Source: DATDUW01 sp035290185 (lineage in GTDB: Bacteria > Patescibacteriota > Patescibacteriia > UBA9934 > GWF2-40-263). From it: DNA of 7,203 nucleotides. The DNA lies in NCBI GenBank assembly GCA_035290185.1, contig DATDUW010000024.1, positions 1 to 7,203 of the forward strand, in the 5' to 3' direction. This document shows, one piece after another, positions 1-5,821 of the stretch. Both the position numbers and the translations under genes were made by a program. A model generated the notes under the pieces. The model was not told the DNA's origin. It saw only the letters and a program-made list of their open reading frames with translations, and ran no database searches. Position 1 is the stretch's first letter. Every line of letters begins with the position of its first letter.

Positions 1-595
1 CACCCTTCTGCGTCTCGCCGATCAACTCGAGCATCGCCATGGTCCGCGCGCACTGGTGCAGGCGGTCTGAGGTGATCTCGCCATCACGGTAGTTGTAGAA
101 TGTCCGCGACTGCTTGATCTTCTCGAACATGAGGAGGACCGCGCGAACGTAGCGCTCGTGCAGGTTCGTCACGCTCTTGAAGTGGCGAGCCGCGATGGCT
201 TCGACCTTCGGGATGGCGAACCACCCCTCCGCACCGTCCGGCAGCGTAAGCATCGGCAACGCCTGCTCCACGAACCGCATCGTCTCCCCAAGGGAGAGAC
301 CGAAGATGGCCGCGAGCTTGGCAGCCTGCTCACCGATGAGGGCGGGGCCGGTGTACTCGTCCGGGTAGCCCCAACTCGACTCGACCTCCTCATCGGCGAA
401 CTGCTGGCTCACCGAGAGGCGAGCGAGCGCTATACGCACCGCGTCGCCGACGATTTGACCAAACTCGTGGCCATTGAAAATCACGAGCTGTGCCTGTTCC
501 TTATCGAGGTCGAACGCGTCGACGACCCTGCGGGTCCGAGCGGTAGCGAATTCGACGATCTGGTCCCGCTGTCCTGACGTGATCCTTTCGGTCAT
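1..595 (-). CDS. Orphan conserved hypothetical protein, partial (C-terminus beyond window)
   Basis: An uninterrupted frame of 198 codons runs from the ATG at 595 off the left edge. No function is recognised. The start at 595 is preferred over the in-frame ATG at 601 because the Shine-Dalgarno AAAGGGG (602-608) abuts 601 but lies 6 nt from 595. The protein begins MTERITSGQ and is soluble, with no signal peptide or membrane segment. Visible landmarks are WGYPDEYTGP near residue 78, a helical stretch, GWFAIPK near 126 and FYNYRDGEI near 168. From memory this layout (WGYP, GWFAIPK, YNYREG-like blocks) matches a family of uncharacterised, often multi-copy proteins of Parcubacteria-type genomes, whose conserved C-terminal part would lie outside this window. 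The gene is clearly richer in GC than its neighbours (GTC, GAC, CTC, GAG and GCG codons are frequent) and has its own promoter-like element and a structured leader, so it is not part of the neighbouring operon. The open frame is clear; family membership is recollection. Confidence 0.8.
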   Translation of the reverse strand, partial: MTERITSGQRDQIVEFATARTRRVVDAFDLDKEQAQLVIFNGHEFGQIVGDAVRIALARLSVSQQFADEEVESSWGYPDEYTGPALIGEQAAKLAAIFGLSLGETMRFVEQALPMLTLPDGAEGWFAIPKVEAIAARHFKSVTNLHERYVRAVLLMFEKIKQSRTFYNYRDGEITSDRLHQCARTMAMLELIGETQKG

Positions 596-601
596 CGTCA
601 T

Positions 602-608
602 CCCCTTT
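602..608 (-). promoter_or_regulatory. Shine-Dalgarno of the orphan gene
   Basis: AAAGGGG on the minus strand lies 6 nt before the ATG at 595 and directly abuts the upstream in-frame ATG at 601. It therefore decides in favour of the second ATG as the start. Confidence 0.7.
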
Positions 609-628
609 CTGTTGTGATGCCGTTGGAA

Positions 629-663
629 CGCATGATCTCTCGGCAACCGCCGAGAACCATGCG
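629..663 (-). promoter_or_regulatory. Leader hairpin II upstream of the orphan gene
   Basis: This is an inverted repeat in two parts. The outer arms CGCATG/CATGCG (629-634 with 658-663) pair over 6 bp. A small internal loop (3 versus 2 nt) follows, then inner arms TCTCGGC/GCCGAGA (638-644 with 649-655) pair over 7 bp around a 4-nt loop (645-648). Thirteen base pairs with a GC-rich core should fold stably in RNA. It lies in the untranslated leader, about 20 nt before the Shine-Dalgarno. No T-run follows on the minus strand, so it is not an intrinsic terminator. Its role is unknown; an RNA control element, transcript-stabilising structure or protein-binding site are all possible. Confidence 0.65.
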
Positions 664-672
664 AACCGATTG

Positions 673-721
673 TTGAATACGGCATTCTGGGCCCAATAAA
701 GGCACAAAATGCTGGATTCAA
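673..721 (-). promoter_or_regulatory. Leader hairpin I, near the predicted 5' end of the orphan-gene transcript
   Basis: Arms TTGAAT/ATTCAA (673-678 with 716-721) and GCATT/AATGC (682-686 with 708-712) pair in register. They are separated by a symmetric 3-by-3 internal loop that contains one further C-G pair. The 21-nt apical loop carries GGCCC-rich sequence that can form a short extra GCC/GGC stem. It begins some 10-15 nt after the predicted -10 element and ends 9 nt before hairpin II, so the transcript would start with two hairpins in tandem. The pairing is weaker and more AT-rich than hairpin II and could be partly chance. Confidence 0.45.
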
Positions 722-734
722 AAGGAAAAATACG

Positions 735-771
735 ATAATACTATACAAACAAAAAAACAACTATTTGTCAA
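735..771 (-). promoter_or_regulatory. Probable sigma70-type promoter for the orphan gene
   Basis: A perfect -35 box TTGACA (771-766) is followed by a T-rich spacer. The best -10 match is TATAGT (745-740), but the spacing is then 20 nt, longer than the usual 17. At 17 nt the hexamer is the poor TTGTAT (748-743), and TATTAT (740-735) lies further on. The AT-rich context, the position just after an operon terminator and the orientation towards the orphan gene support a promoter. The exact -10 and start site are uncertain; transcription would begin around 728-735, giving a leader of about 130 nt. Confidence 0.5.
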
Positions 772-782
772 TACAAAATAAC

Positions 783-822
783 AACGCCCCACAACATCAG
801 AACGTTGATGCTGTGGGGCGTT
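783..822 (-). terminator. Intrinsic terminator after tRNA-Thr, possibly bidirectional
   Basis: The long hairpin has arms AACGCCCCACA/TGTGGGGCGTT (783-793 with 812-822, 11 bp), one A/C mismatch, then CATCA/TGATG (795-799 with 806-810) and a 6-nt loop. On the minus strand it is followed by a T-rich tract (TTGTTATTTTG); on the plus strand by TTTTAT. It lies about 40 nt past the tRNA-Thr 3' end. No plus-strand gene leads into it, so its evident job is to end the long minus-strand operon and tRNA transcript before the separate promoter at 735-771. Confidence 0.8.
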
Positions 823-863
823 TTATCCTCCGTGGCCCAAGCAGATGCTTGAGCAAAGGGGGA

Positions 864-939
864 TGGAGCCGTTGTCGGGAATCGAACCCGAGACCTCATC
901 CTTACCATGGATGCGCTCTACCATCTGAGCTACAACGGC
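864..939 (-). tRNA. tRNA-Thr (anticodon GGU)
   Basis: A full cloverleaf is visible. The acceptor stem GCCGTTG/CAACGGC pairs perfectly over 7 bp, the D stem is GCTC/GAGC, and the anticodon stem CATCC/GGATG encloses the loop ATGGTAA with anticodon GGT at its centre. The variable loop is AGGTC, and the T stem TCGGG/CCCGA encloses the standard TTCGAAT loop. GGT reads ACC and ACU threonine codons, and the anticodon region closely resembles E. coli tRNA-Thr(GGU). The discriminator base is U. The terminal CCA is encoded in the DNA (864-866). The gene lies 34 nt after the stop of the TPR gene on the same strand and before the terminator, so it is probably processed from the operon transcript. Confidence 0.97.
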
Positions 940-973
940 ATAATTAATCCAAAGAATCCTCCTGTTGCGAGCC

Positions 974-1822
974 CTAGGATACCTTCTCTGTCACTTCCTG
1001 TAAAGATTCGGATTTCCCTGCTTTTGCTTTGAGCGTTGCAAGGCGTTCGTAGAGCTGTGGGAGCTTTTGATTTTCCAAATTCACGCTCTCAAGCAACGCA
1101 AGGCCGCGCTCGGCTTCCTCAATGGAAGGAAGGGCTAAAGCGGCTTCAATCAAAAAATCCAAATAGCGCGGGTTGCGCGGACGCAGCTCAACCGCGCGCG
1201 CAAAACGGCGCAGAGCCTCTACTGTGTTTCCTTCCCTTTCCTCTATCTCCCCGAGATGGGCTTGAATGCTTGCATCTTTGCCATCCAATTTTGCTGCAAA
1301 TCCAAGAGTCTCACGTGCCTGCGCGTATTGCCTTTGTGAAAGGTAAAGTTTCCCAAGCGCTTCATAGGCTTTCACACATTTGGCTGAAAGGCCGATGACT
1401 TCGATGTAACGTTTTTCCGCCTGAAAAACATCGCCTGCTTTCTGCCAATCATCCGCTTCCTGCAAGAGCCGTCGGACGCGCTCCTCCGTATTTTCTTTTC
1501 CGCCTTTTTGCAGTTTTTCATAATATTGTTCAACAGCGTAGACCCGCTGAACGACCCGTCGACCAACGCGCGAAATGGATTTTCCGGCGACGGATCCTGT
1601 ACGCAAAATTAACCCAAATCGCCGCGCCACCAACTGTTCAAGGCGGCGATTTACGATGGTTTGCTTTACTTTTCGCATTCTTTCTTCTGGAAGTTCCTGG
1701 ACGTTCAAAACTCGAAGCTGTGGAATCTTTCGAAAAATCATGCCAGTGGCCACGACCAATCCAAGGATAGAAAGGAAAAAGAAGAAAAAAGGAAATCCCA
1801 TAACCATAAGGAAAAAAATCAT
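974..1822 (-). CDS. Membrane-anchored TPR-repeat protein
   Basis: This 282-residue protein has one very hydrophobic N-terminal segment (about residues 2-29, including a run of five Phe), then a basic stretch (31-105), then tandem helical repeats from about 117 to 270. The repeats show the TPR pattern: AGDVFQAEKRYIEVIGL (about 129-145), AYEALGKLYLSQRQYAQA (152-169), IQAHLGEIEEREGNTVEA (186-203) with the following helix ending in LRPRNP, and more degenerate copies after 219. TPR domains bind proteins, so it is probably a scaffold tethered to the membrane with the repeats in the cytoplasm; the partner is unknown. The start overlaps the tpiA stop as ATGA (1819-1822), which implies translational coupling. 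In-frame Met codons at residues 6 and 8 are alternative starts. No specific family is recognised. Confidence 0.85.
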   Translation of the reverse strand: MIFFLMVMGFPFFFFFLSILGLVVATGMIFRKIPQLRVLNVQELPEERMRKVKQTIVNRRLEQLVARRFGLILRTGSVAGKSISRVGRRVVQRVYAVEQYYEKLQKGGKENTEERVRRLLQEADDWQKAGDVFQAEKRYIEVIGLSAKCVKAYEALGKLYLSQRQYAQARETLGFAAKLDGKDASIQAHLGEIEEREGNTVEALRRFARAVELRPRNPRYLDFLIEAALALPSIEEAERGLALLESVNLENQKLPQLYERLATLKAKAGKSESLQEVTEKVS

Positions 1823-2565
1823 CCAATCCCTATCTTGACGAGATCTAGCAAGGAACGCAAGGCCTGACCGGCTCTGCCCACAAGGAGGCCCCCATTTTCC
1901 GGATCCTGGATAAATTCCTTGGCATTGTTCGCATCCACACTTCCGCCGTAGAGAAGAGGAACGCGTCGTCCGACTCCAGGGTGGCAGGAGCGGACCAATT
2001 CTTCCCGAAGAATCTTATAGACGACCCGGACGTCTTCGGGACGCGCGGGAATTCCGGTTCCAATGGCCCAGACCGGCTCATAGGCCACAACGAACCGTTG
2101 CGGCCTTTTGCTCAAAGCGGCCTGTAGTTGTTTTCGAAGAAACTCCTCTGTTCTTTTCCACCCCCTTTTCTGCCTTTCGCCTACGCAGATAATCGGAGTA
2201 AGACCGGCGTGGGAAACACTCGCTGCCTTGGCAGCAACCATGACATCCGTCTCTCCTAAGAGAGCACGTCGTTCCGAATGGCCGACGATGACGTATCGAC
2301 AACCCAATTCGGCCAGTGTTAAAGGCGAAACTTCCCCTGTATAGGATCCCGCTGCCTCCCAAAAGGCATCTTGAGCCCCCAACCCGATGGAAGAACGTCC
2401 AAGCGCGTCGTGCACAGCTGCAAGGGCAACGTGTGAAGGACAAAGCACAACTTCCGGCGCCCCGGAAAAACCACGCCATTTTTGACGAAATGAACGCGCC
2501 AAATCCGCACTTTCACGCACGTCAAGCTGCATTTTCCAATTTGCCACAAGAAGGCGGAACGGCAT
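1819..2565 (-). CDS. tpiA: Triosephosphate isomerase
   Basis: TpiA interconverts dihydroxyacetone phosphate and glyceraldehyde 3-phosphate in the cytoplasm during glycolysis and gluconeogenesis. The 248-residue length is normal for the TIM-barrel family. All catalytic motifs are present: ANWKM (Asn9, Lys11), VGHSERR with the electrophile His96, ICVGE near 126-130, AYEPVWAIGTG with the catalytic base Glu163 and the start of the mobile lid loop, and YGGSV (206-210) for phosphate binding. The usual LVGGAS block near the C-terminus reads LLVGRAG here, with Arg for the second Gly. The start ATG at 2565 is chosen because it gives the standard N-terminus MPFRLLVANWKM and has AGGG five nt upstream (2571-2574). 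The same frame extends upstream to 2769 but that part overlaps the peptidase gene and has no family resemblance. The gene begins 7 nt after the peptidase stop, and the TPR gene overlaps its end by 4 nt. Confidence 0.97.
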   Translation of the reverse strand: MPFRLLVANWKMQLDVRESADLARSFRQKWRGFSGAPEVVLCPSHVALAAVHDALGRSSIGLGAQDAFWEAAGSYTGEVSPLTLAELGCRYVIVGHSERRALLGETDVMVAAKAASVSHAGLTPIICVGERQKRGWKRTEEFLRKQLQAALSKRPQRFVVAYEPVWAIGTGIPARPEDVRVVYKILREELVRSCHPGVGRRVPLLYGGSVDANNAKEFIQDPENGGLLVGRAGQALRSLLDLVKIGIG

Positions 2566-2570
2566 AAACA

Positions 2571-2574
2571 CCCT
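2571..2574 (-). promoter_or_regulatory. tpiA Shine-Dalgarno overlapping the peptidase stop
   Basis: AGGG on the minus strand shares bases with the TAG stop of the M16 gene (2573-2575) and stands 5 nt from the tpiA ATG. It supports the 2565 start and suggests termination and reinitiation. Confidence 0.6.
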
Positions 2575-3856
2575 ACAGGCAGGACAGGGGAAAAACAGCG
2601 GAGGCTTCCGCGTCCGTACGATAAGAACCGACCACGATCGCGCGCATCCGATCGGGCTGAAAGATATCAGCGGCCGTGCGCTGCACATCGGAAAGCCGCA
2701 CTCGTTCAATCCGGCGGAGAAAGGCCTCTGGCGATTCAGCCTGTCCCAAAAAGAGATCCCGCCGTGCAAAAAAAGCGGCTTGATCGGAAGAATCCTCTAA
2801 GGCAAGAAGAAATGTCCCGCGTAGGTATCCTTTTGCCCGCCGAAGTTCCTCGGCTGTCACGCCGTGCTTGCGAACGGCACGGAGCTCACCAAAAATCGTG
2901 CGGAGAGCCAGGGGGAAGCGCGTTTTTTCCAATCCGGCCTGAATAGCAAAAAGACCTGTGTCTTCGTACGGTGTCTGACTGGCCCGAATGGAATAAGCCA
3001 ACCCCTTCTTTTCCCGGACAGATAGAAAAAGACGGGAACTAGCCGTTCCTCCCAACAGAACAGCTAGGAGTTTTGTCGCGGCGTGACGCGGATCGGAAAG
3101 GGCAAAAGAGGAAAATCCGATCGCGAGGTGAGCCTGTTCGGTGACCCGATGCTTTGCCCGAATACGCAAGCCGCCCGTCAGCGGAATAAACGGAGAAAAA
3201 AGAGAGAGATCTTTTTCCGTGGCCTGTTTTTTCCCAAAGGCTTGTTCAAGGACAGCGCGAGCGCGTTGATCGACCTTTCCGGCAACAGCCACGACCAGAC
3301 GGCCAGGCTGATAGGCTCGTCGATGAAATGCCAGGAGATCCGAACACCGAAGAGACCGAACCGTTTCCGGACTTCCTGCAATCTCCCGTCCCAAAGCGTT
3401 TCCCTCAAAAACCATTTCTTCCAAAAGCATTTCCGCCTGAGCGGCCGGATGGTCCTGATACATTTTTATCTCCTCAAGGACAACACCGCGTTCGCGGGCA
3501 AGCTCATGGGGAGCGAATCGGGATTGCCAAAGCATCTCAGACAAAATTCTTGCGGCCAAGGGAAGATGCGACGCGTCCGCCTTTACGTAATATCCTGTCA
3601 CGTCCTTGTCTGTGTAAGCATTGTACTCAGCCCCAATCGCGTCAAGTTGTCGACTAATTTCCAAAGCCGTGGGCCACCGGCGCGTGCCCTTAAAAAGCAT
3701 GTGTTCAATCAAGTGGGAGGCTCCTGCCAGATGGCTTGGCTCATAGCGGGACCCCACGCGGCACAGAACGAGAACGGTTACAGCTTCTGTTGACCCCGAA
3801 CAAACGAGGTGCGCACGCACGTCGTTGGAAAGTCGGAAGGCCTCATGCGAAAGCAT
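2573..3856 (-). CDS. M16 family zinc metallopeptidase (insulinase/processing-peptidase type)
   Basis: The 427-residue protein carries the inverted zinc motif HLIEH (residues 48-52, in GASHLIEHMLFKGT), whose two His bind zinc and whose Glu is the catalytic base. The third ligand is the Glu in VVLEEIKMYQD (128 or 129), at the family spacing of about 76-77 residues from the second His. The C-terminal half has the GGTASSRLF and VREKKGLAYS blocks (about 271-289) of the second, non-catalytic M16 domain. The size fits M16B, which normally works as a dimer enclosing peptides in a chamber; with one gene here a homodimer is likely. No signal peptide is seen. ATG 3856 is preferred over the upstream TTG at 3877 because AAGGA lies 5 nt before it. 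The start overlaps the glyQS end by 14 nt. The substrate cannot be told from sequence; degradation of oligopeptides or misfolded peptides is a plausible role. Confidence 0.94.
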   Translation of the reverse strand: MLSHEAFRLSNDVRAHLVCSGSTEAVTVLVLCRVGSRYEPSHLAGASHLIEHMLFKGTRRWPTALEISRQLDAIGAEYNAYTDKDVTGYYVKADASHLPLAARILSEMLWQSRFAPHELARERGVVLEEIKMYQDHPAAQAEMLLEEMVFEGNALGREIAGSPETVRSLRCSDLLAFHRRAYQPGRLVVAVAGKVDQRARAVLEQAFGKKQATEKDLSLFSPFIPLTGGLRIRAKHRVTEQAHLAIGFSSFALSDPRHAATKLLAVLLGGTASSRLFLSVREKKGLAYSIRASQTPYEDTGLFAIQAGLEKTRFPLALRTIFGELRAVRKHGVTAEELRRAKGYLRGTFLLALEDSSDQAAFFARRDLFLGQAESPEAFLRRIERVRLSDVQRTAADIFQPDRMRAIVVGSYRTDAEASAVFPLSCL

Positions 3857-5234
3857 ACCCTTCCTTTTCCGATCCAAATTGGCGGGACAGATAGACCTCC
3901 AGCTCTTGGGAGGCGACCCGCTCCTGGATCATGGTATCGCGATCACGGACGGTCACGGTGCCGTCTTCTAATGTCTGAAAATCAACCGTGATACAGAAAG
4001 GTGTCCCGATTTCATCTTGACGTCGATAGCGCTTGCCCACATTACCATTATCGTCGAATTCACAGACGAATTTTTTCCGAAGACCTTCAAAAATTTCCCT
4101 GGCTTTTTTCACAAGTTCCGGTTTGTTCTTCAAAAGAGGAAAGACGGCTCCTTGAACCGGAACGAGGGCTTTTGGAAATTTTAGAACCACTCGCGTTTCC
4201 CCTTCTCCCACATTTTCCTCCGTGTAGGCCGATACGAGAGCCACCAACACACTACGATCAACCCCGAACGTGGGTTCCAAAACATGGGGAACATAACGCT
4301 CGCTACGCTCGGCATCATAATAATCAAGATTCTGTCCAGAAAATGCGGCATGTTGGACAAGATCAAAATCTCCGCGGTGAGCCAAGCCGAACAGCTCCTT
4401 GAATCCGAATGGAAACTGATATTCGATATCAACCGTCTTGCGCGAATAATGGGAAAGTTTCTCCTTCGGGTGTTCGCGTCGACGCAGGTTCTGGGGATGG
4501 GCGCCCAACGCAAGGGCAAAGGCCTCTTGCCGGCGCAGCCAATCCTCAAAAAGGGGCTCCCAATCCGCGTCCGGTCGGATAAAATATTCGATCTCCATCT
4601 GTTCAAATTCCCGCAAACGGAAAATAAAATTTCCCGCCACGATTTCATTGCGGAACGCCTTCCCGATTTGCGCAATGCCGAAGGGAACTTTCACCCGCGA
4701 AGAATCGAGGACGTTTTTAAACTCAAGAAAAATAGCCTGGGCTGTTTCCGGACGCAAATAGGCCGTCTGCTCCCCCGCACCCGCGACCGCGTTCATCTTG
4801 GTCGAAAACATCATGTTGAAATTCCGAGCGTCCGTCCAATCGGACGCACCACAATGCGGACAGGGAACCTTCTGTTCGCGTAAAATCCCGGTCATTTTTT
4901 CCGGATTTCCCTCCCAATCCTCGCCCGTTGCTTCCTCCACGAGATGATCCGCACGAAAGCGGAACTTACAGACTTTACAATCCACCAAGGCATCATTAAA
5001 ACTGACGGTGTGACCGGAAGCCTCCCAGACCTTTGGGTGAAGGAGAATCGGCCCATCAATCCCGACCACGTCTTCCCGATCGCGTACGAACGTCTTCCAC
5101 CAAAGCCGCTTAACGTTCTTCCTCAATTCGACCCCATACGGACCGAACGTATAGGAGTTTGCAAAACCGCCATAAATTTCGGAAGCGGGAAAAATAAACC
5201 CCCGCCGCCGGCAAAGAGAAACGACTTTTTCCAT
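3843..5234 (-). CDS. glyQS: Glycyl-tRNA synthetase, homodimeric (class II) type
   Basis: This enzyme charges tRNA-Gly with glycine using ATP in the cytoplasm. At 463 residues it is the single-chain alpha2 form (as in Thermus, archaea and eukaryotes), not the alpha2beta2 form of E. coli. Visible parts are the N-terminal SLCRRRGFIFP and EIYGG blocks, a zinc-binding insertion CKVC (86-89) and CPHCG (125-129), the glycine-pocket TAYLRPETAQ (157-166), motif 2 FRNEI followed by NFIFRLREFEQMEIEYF (about 194-218), motif 3 EPTFGVDRSVLVAL (320-333) and a C-terminal anticodon-binding domain (about 350-455). Motif 2 reads VAGNF where many homologues have PRNF. The start at 5234 gives the usual N-terminus MEKVVSL and has GGAGG 11 nt upstream. 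An ATG at 5252, one base after the frr stop, is the alternative. The end overlaps the peptidase gene by 14 nt. Confidence 0.97.
   Translation of the reverse strand: MEKVVSLCRRRGFIFPASEIYGGFANSYTFGPYGVELRKNVKRLWWKTFVRDREDVVGIDGPILLHPKVWEASGHTVSFNDALVDCKVCKFRFRADHLVEEATGEDWEGNPEKMTGILREQKVPCPHCGASDWTDARNFNMMFSTKMNAVAGAGEQTAYLRPETAQAIFLEFKNVLDSSRVKVPFGIAQIGKAFRNEIVAGNFIFRLREFEQMEIEYFIRPDADWEPLFEDWLRRQEAFALALGAHPQNLRRREHPKEKLSHYSRKTVDIEYQFPFGFKELFGLAHRGDFDLVQHAAFSGQNLDYYDAERSERYVPHVLEPTFGVDRSVLVALVSAYTEENVGEGETRVVLKFPKALVPVQGAVFPLLKNKPELVKKAREIFEGLRKKFVCEFDDNGNVGKRYRRQDEIGTPFCITVDFQTLEDGTVTVRDRDTMIQERVASQELEVYLSRQFGSEKEGYAFA
3862..3866 (-). promoter_or_regulatory. Shine-Dalgarno of the M16 peptidase inside the glyQS 3' end
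   Basis: AAGGA on the minus strand lies within the last codons of glyQS, 5 nt before the ATG at 3856. It favours that start over the in-frame TTG at 3877 and fits coupled translation. Confidence 0.6.
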
Positions 5235-5245
5235 AACAGTCCCAA

Positions 5246-5250
5246 CCTCC
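5246..5250 (-). promoter_or_regulatory. glyQS Shine-Dalgarno that decides the start
   Basis: GGAGG on the minus strand falls 11 nt before the ATG at 5234 and just inside the frame if ATG 5252 is used. No comparable site precedes 5252, so 5234 is preferred, although the spacing is somewhat long. Confidence 0.5.
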
Positions 5251-5253
5251 ATA

Positions 5254-5814
5254 TCAAACCGTCATGATTTCCTTTTCTTTCCGCTCTCCGGCCTCGTCGA
5301 TCTTTTGAACACATTCCTTTGTCAATTTATCAAGCTCATCAAGCTGTTTAAATTTCTCATCCTCACCGATTTCTTTCTCCCGCTCTAGGCGCACAACCTG
5401 CTCCCGGACCCTTTCGCGCACAGCACGCGCAGCCACGCGCGCGTCTTCAAGTTTTTCGCGCATGACCTTGACGAGTTGCTTGCGTGATTCCTCGGTCAAA
5501 GGAGGCAAAACAATCCGAACCGCGCTCCCGTCCACCGTAGGATTCACACCGAGGCTTGAAGCTTGAATGGCTTTCTCTATGGCCTTCAACAGGGCCTTAT
5601 CCCAAGGTTCCACCAATAAGGTCCGTGCATCGGAAAGAGAAACGGATGCGACGCCCTTGAGAGCCATAGTAGACCCATACCCTTCTACCGGCAGATCTTC
5701 AACAAGTGATGGGCTCGCACGTCCGGTACGCAACTGTCCAAGCTCCGCTGTCGCATGCAAAAAAACCTCTTCAAACTGAGGTTGAGACAGAAGCAAAAGG
5801 GTATGCATAACCAT
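5254..5814 (-). CDS. frr: Ribosome recycling factor
   Basis: RRF, with EF-G, splits the post-termination ribosome so that its subunits can be reused. The 186-residue length matches the family norm of about 185. Conserved features are ELGQLRTGRASPSLVEDL (residues 24-41), LLVEPWDKALLKAIEKAI (66-83), SSLGVNPTVDG (86-96), IVLPPLTEESRKQLVK (101-116) and ARVAARAVRERV (125-136), which holds the basic patch that contacts rRNA. The long C-terminal helix is strongly charged. The N-terminus (MVMHTLLLLSQ) is unusually hydrophobic. ATG 5814 is chosen by family length; 5808 is possible, and a TTG at 5832 would overlap the upstream gene. No clear Shine-Dalgarno is seen, so translation probably depends on coupling to the lipoprotein gene, which ends 7 nt upstream. 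glyQS follows within 20 nt. Confidence 0.95.
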   Translation of the reverse strand: MVMHTLLLLSQPQFEEVFLHATAELGQLRTGRASPSLVEDLPVEGYGSTMALKGVASVSLSDARTLLVEPWDKALLKAIEKAIQASSLGVNPTVDGSAVRIVLPPLTEESRKQLVKVMREKLEDARVAARAVRERVREQVVRLEREKEIGEDEKFKQLDELDKLTKECVQKIDEAGERKEKEIMTV

Positions 5815-5821
5815 TGCGAAA

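Larger units (their letters stand above)
602..863. other. Gene-free region between orphan gene and tRNA-Thr
   Basis: No convincing coding frame is present. From the tRNA downwards the region holds a small inverted repeat CAAGC/GCTTG (838-842 with 847-851), the terminator hairpin, the promoter-like element, two leader hairpins and the orphan gene's Shine-Dalgarno. The stretch 720-780 is markedly AT-rich, unlike the GC-rich gene it precedes. Confidence 0.7.

Noticed and set aside
158..577. Plus-strand frame of 139 codons
   Set aside because: It lies antisense to the orphan gene, has no ribosome-binding site and no family resemblance. The minus frame is longer, open to the edge and has a good Shine-Dalgarno.
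629..663. Leader hairpin II as an intrinsic terminator
   Set aside because: No T-run follows on either strand, and it lies between a promoter-like site and a start codon.
838..851. Small inverted repeat CAAGC/GCTTG between tRNA and terminator
   Set aside because: Five base pairs with a 4-nt loop is within what chance produces; no T-run or other context gives it a role.
939..963. AGGAGG (958-963, minus strand) just before tRNA-Thr, suggesting a small gene
   Set aside because: The ATG at 941 is 16 nt away and reaches a stop after three codons. The better-spaced TTG at 952 stops after two codons. It is probably a chance match.
3083..3793. Plus-strand frame of 236 codons
   Set aside because: It is entirely antisense to the M16 peptidase, whose motifs are unmistakable, and its translation shows no recognisable domain.
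4284..4883. Plus-strand frame of 199 codons
   Set aside because: It is a shadow of glyQS on the opposite strand.
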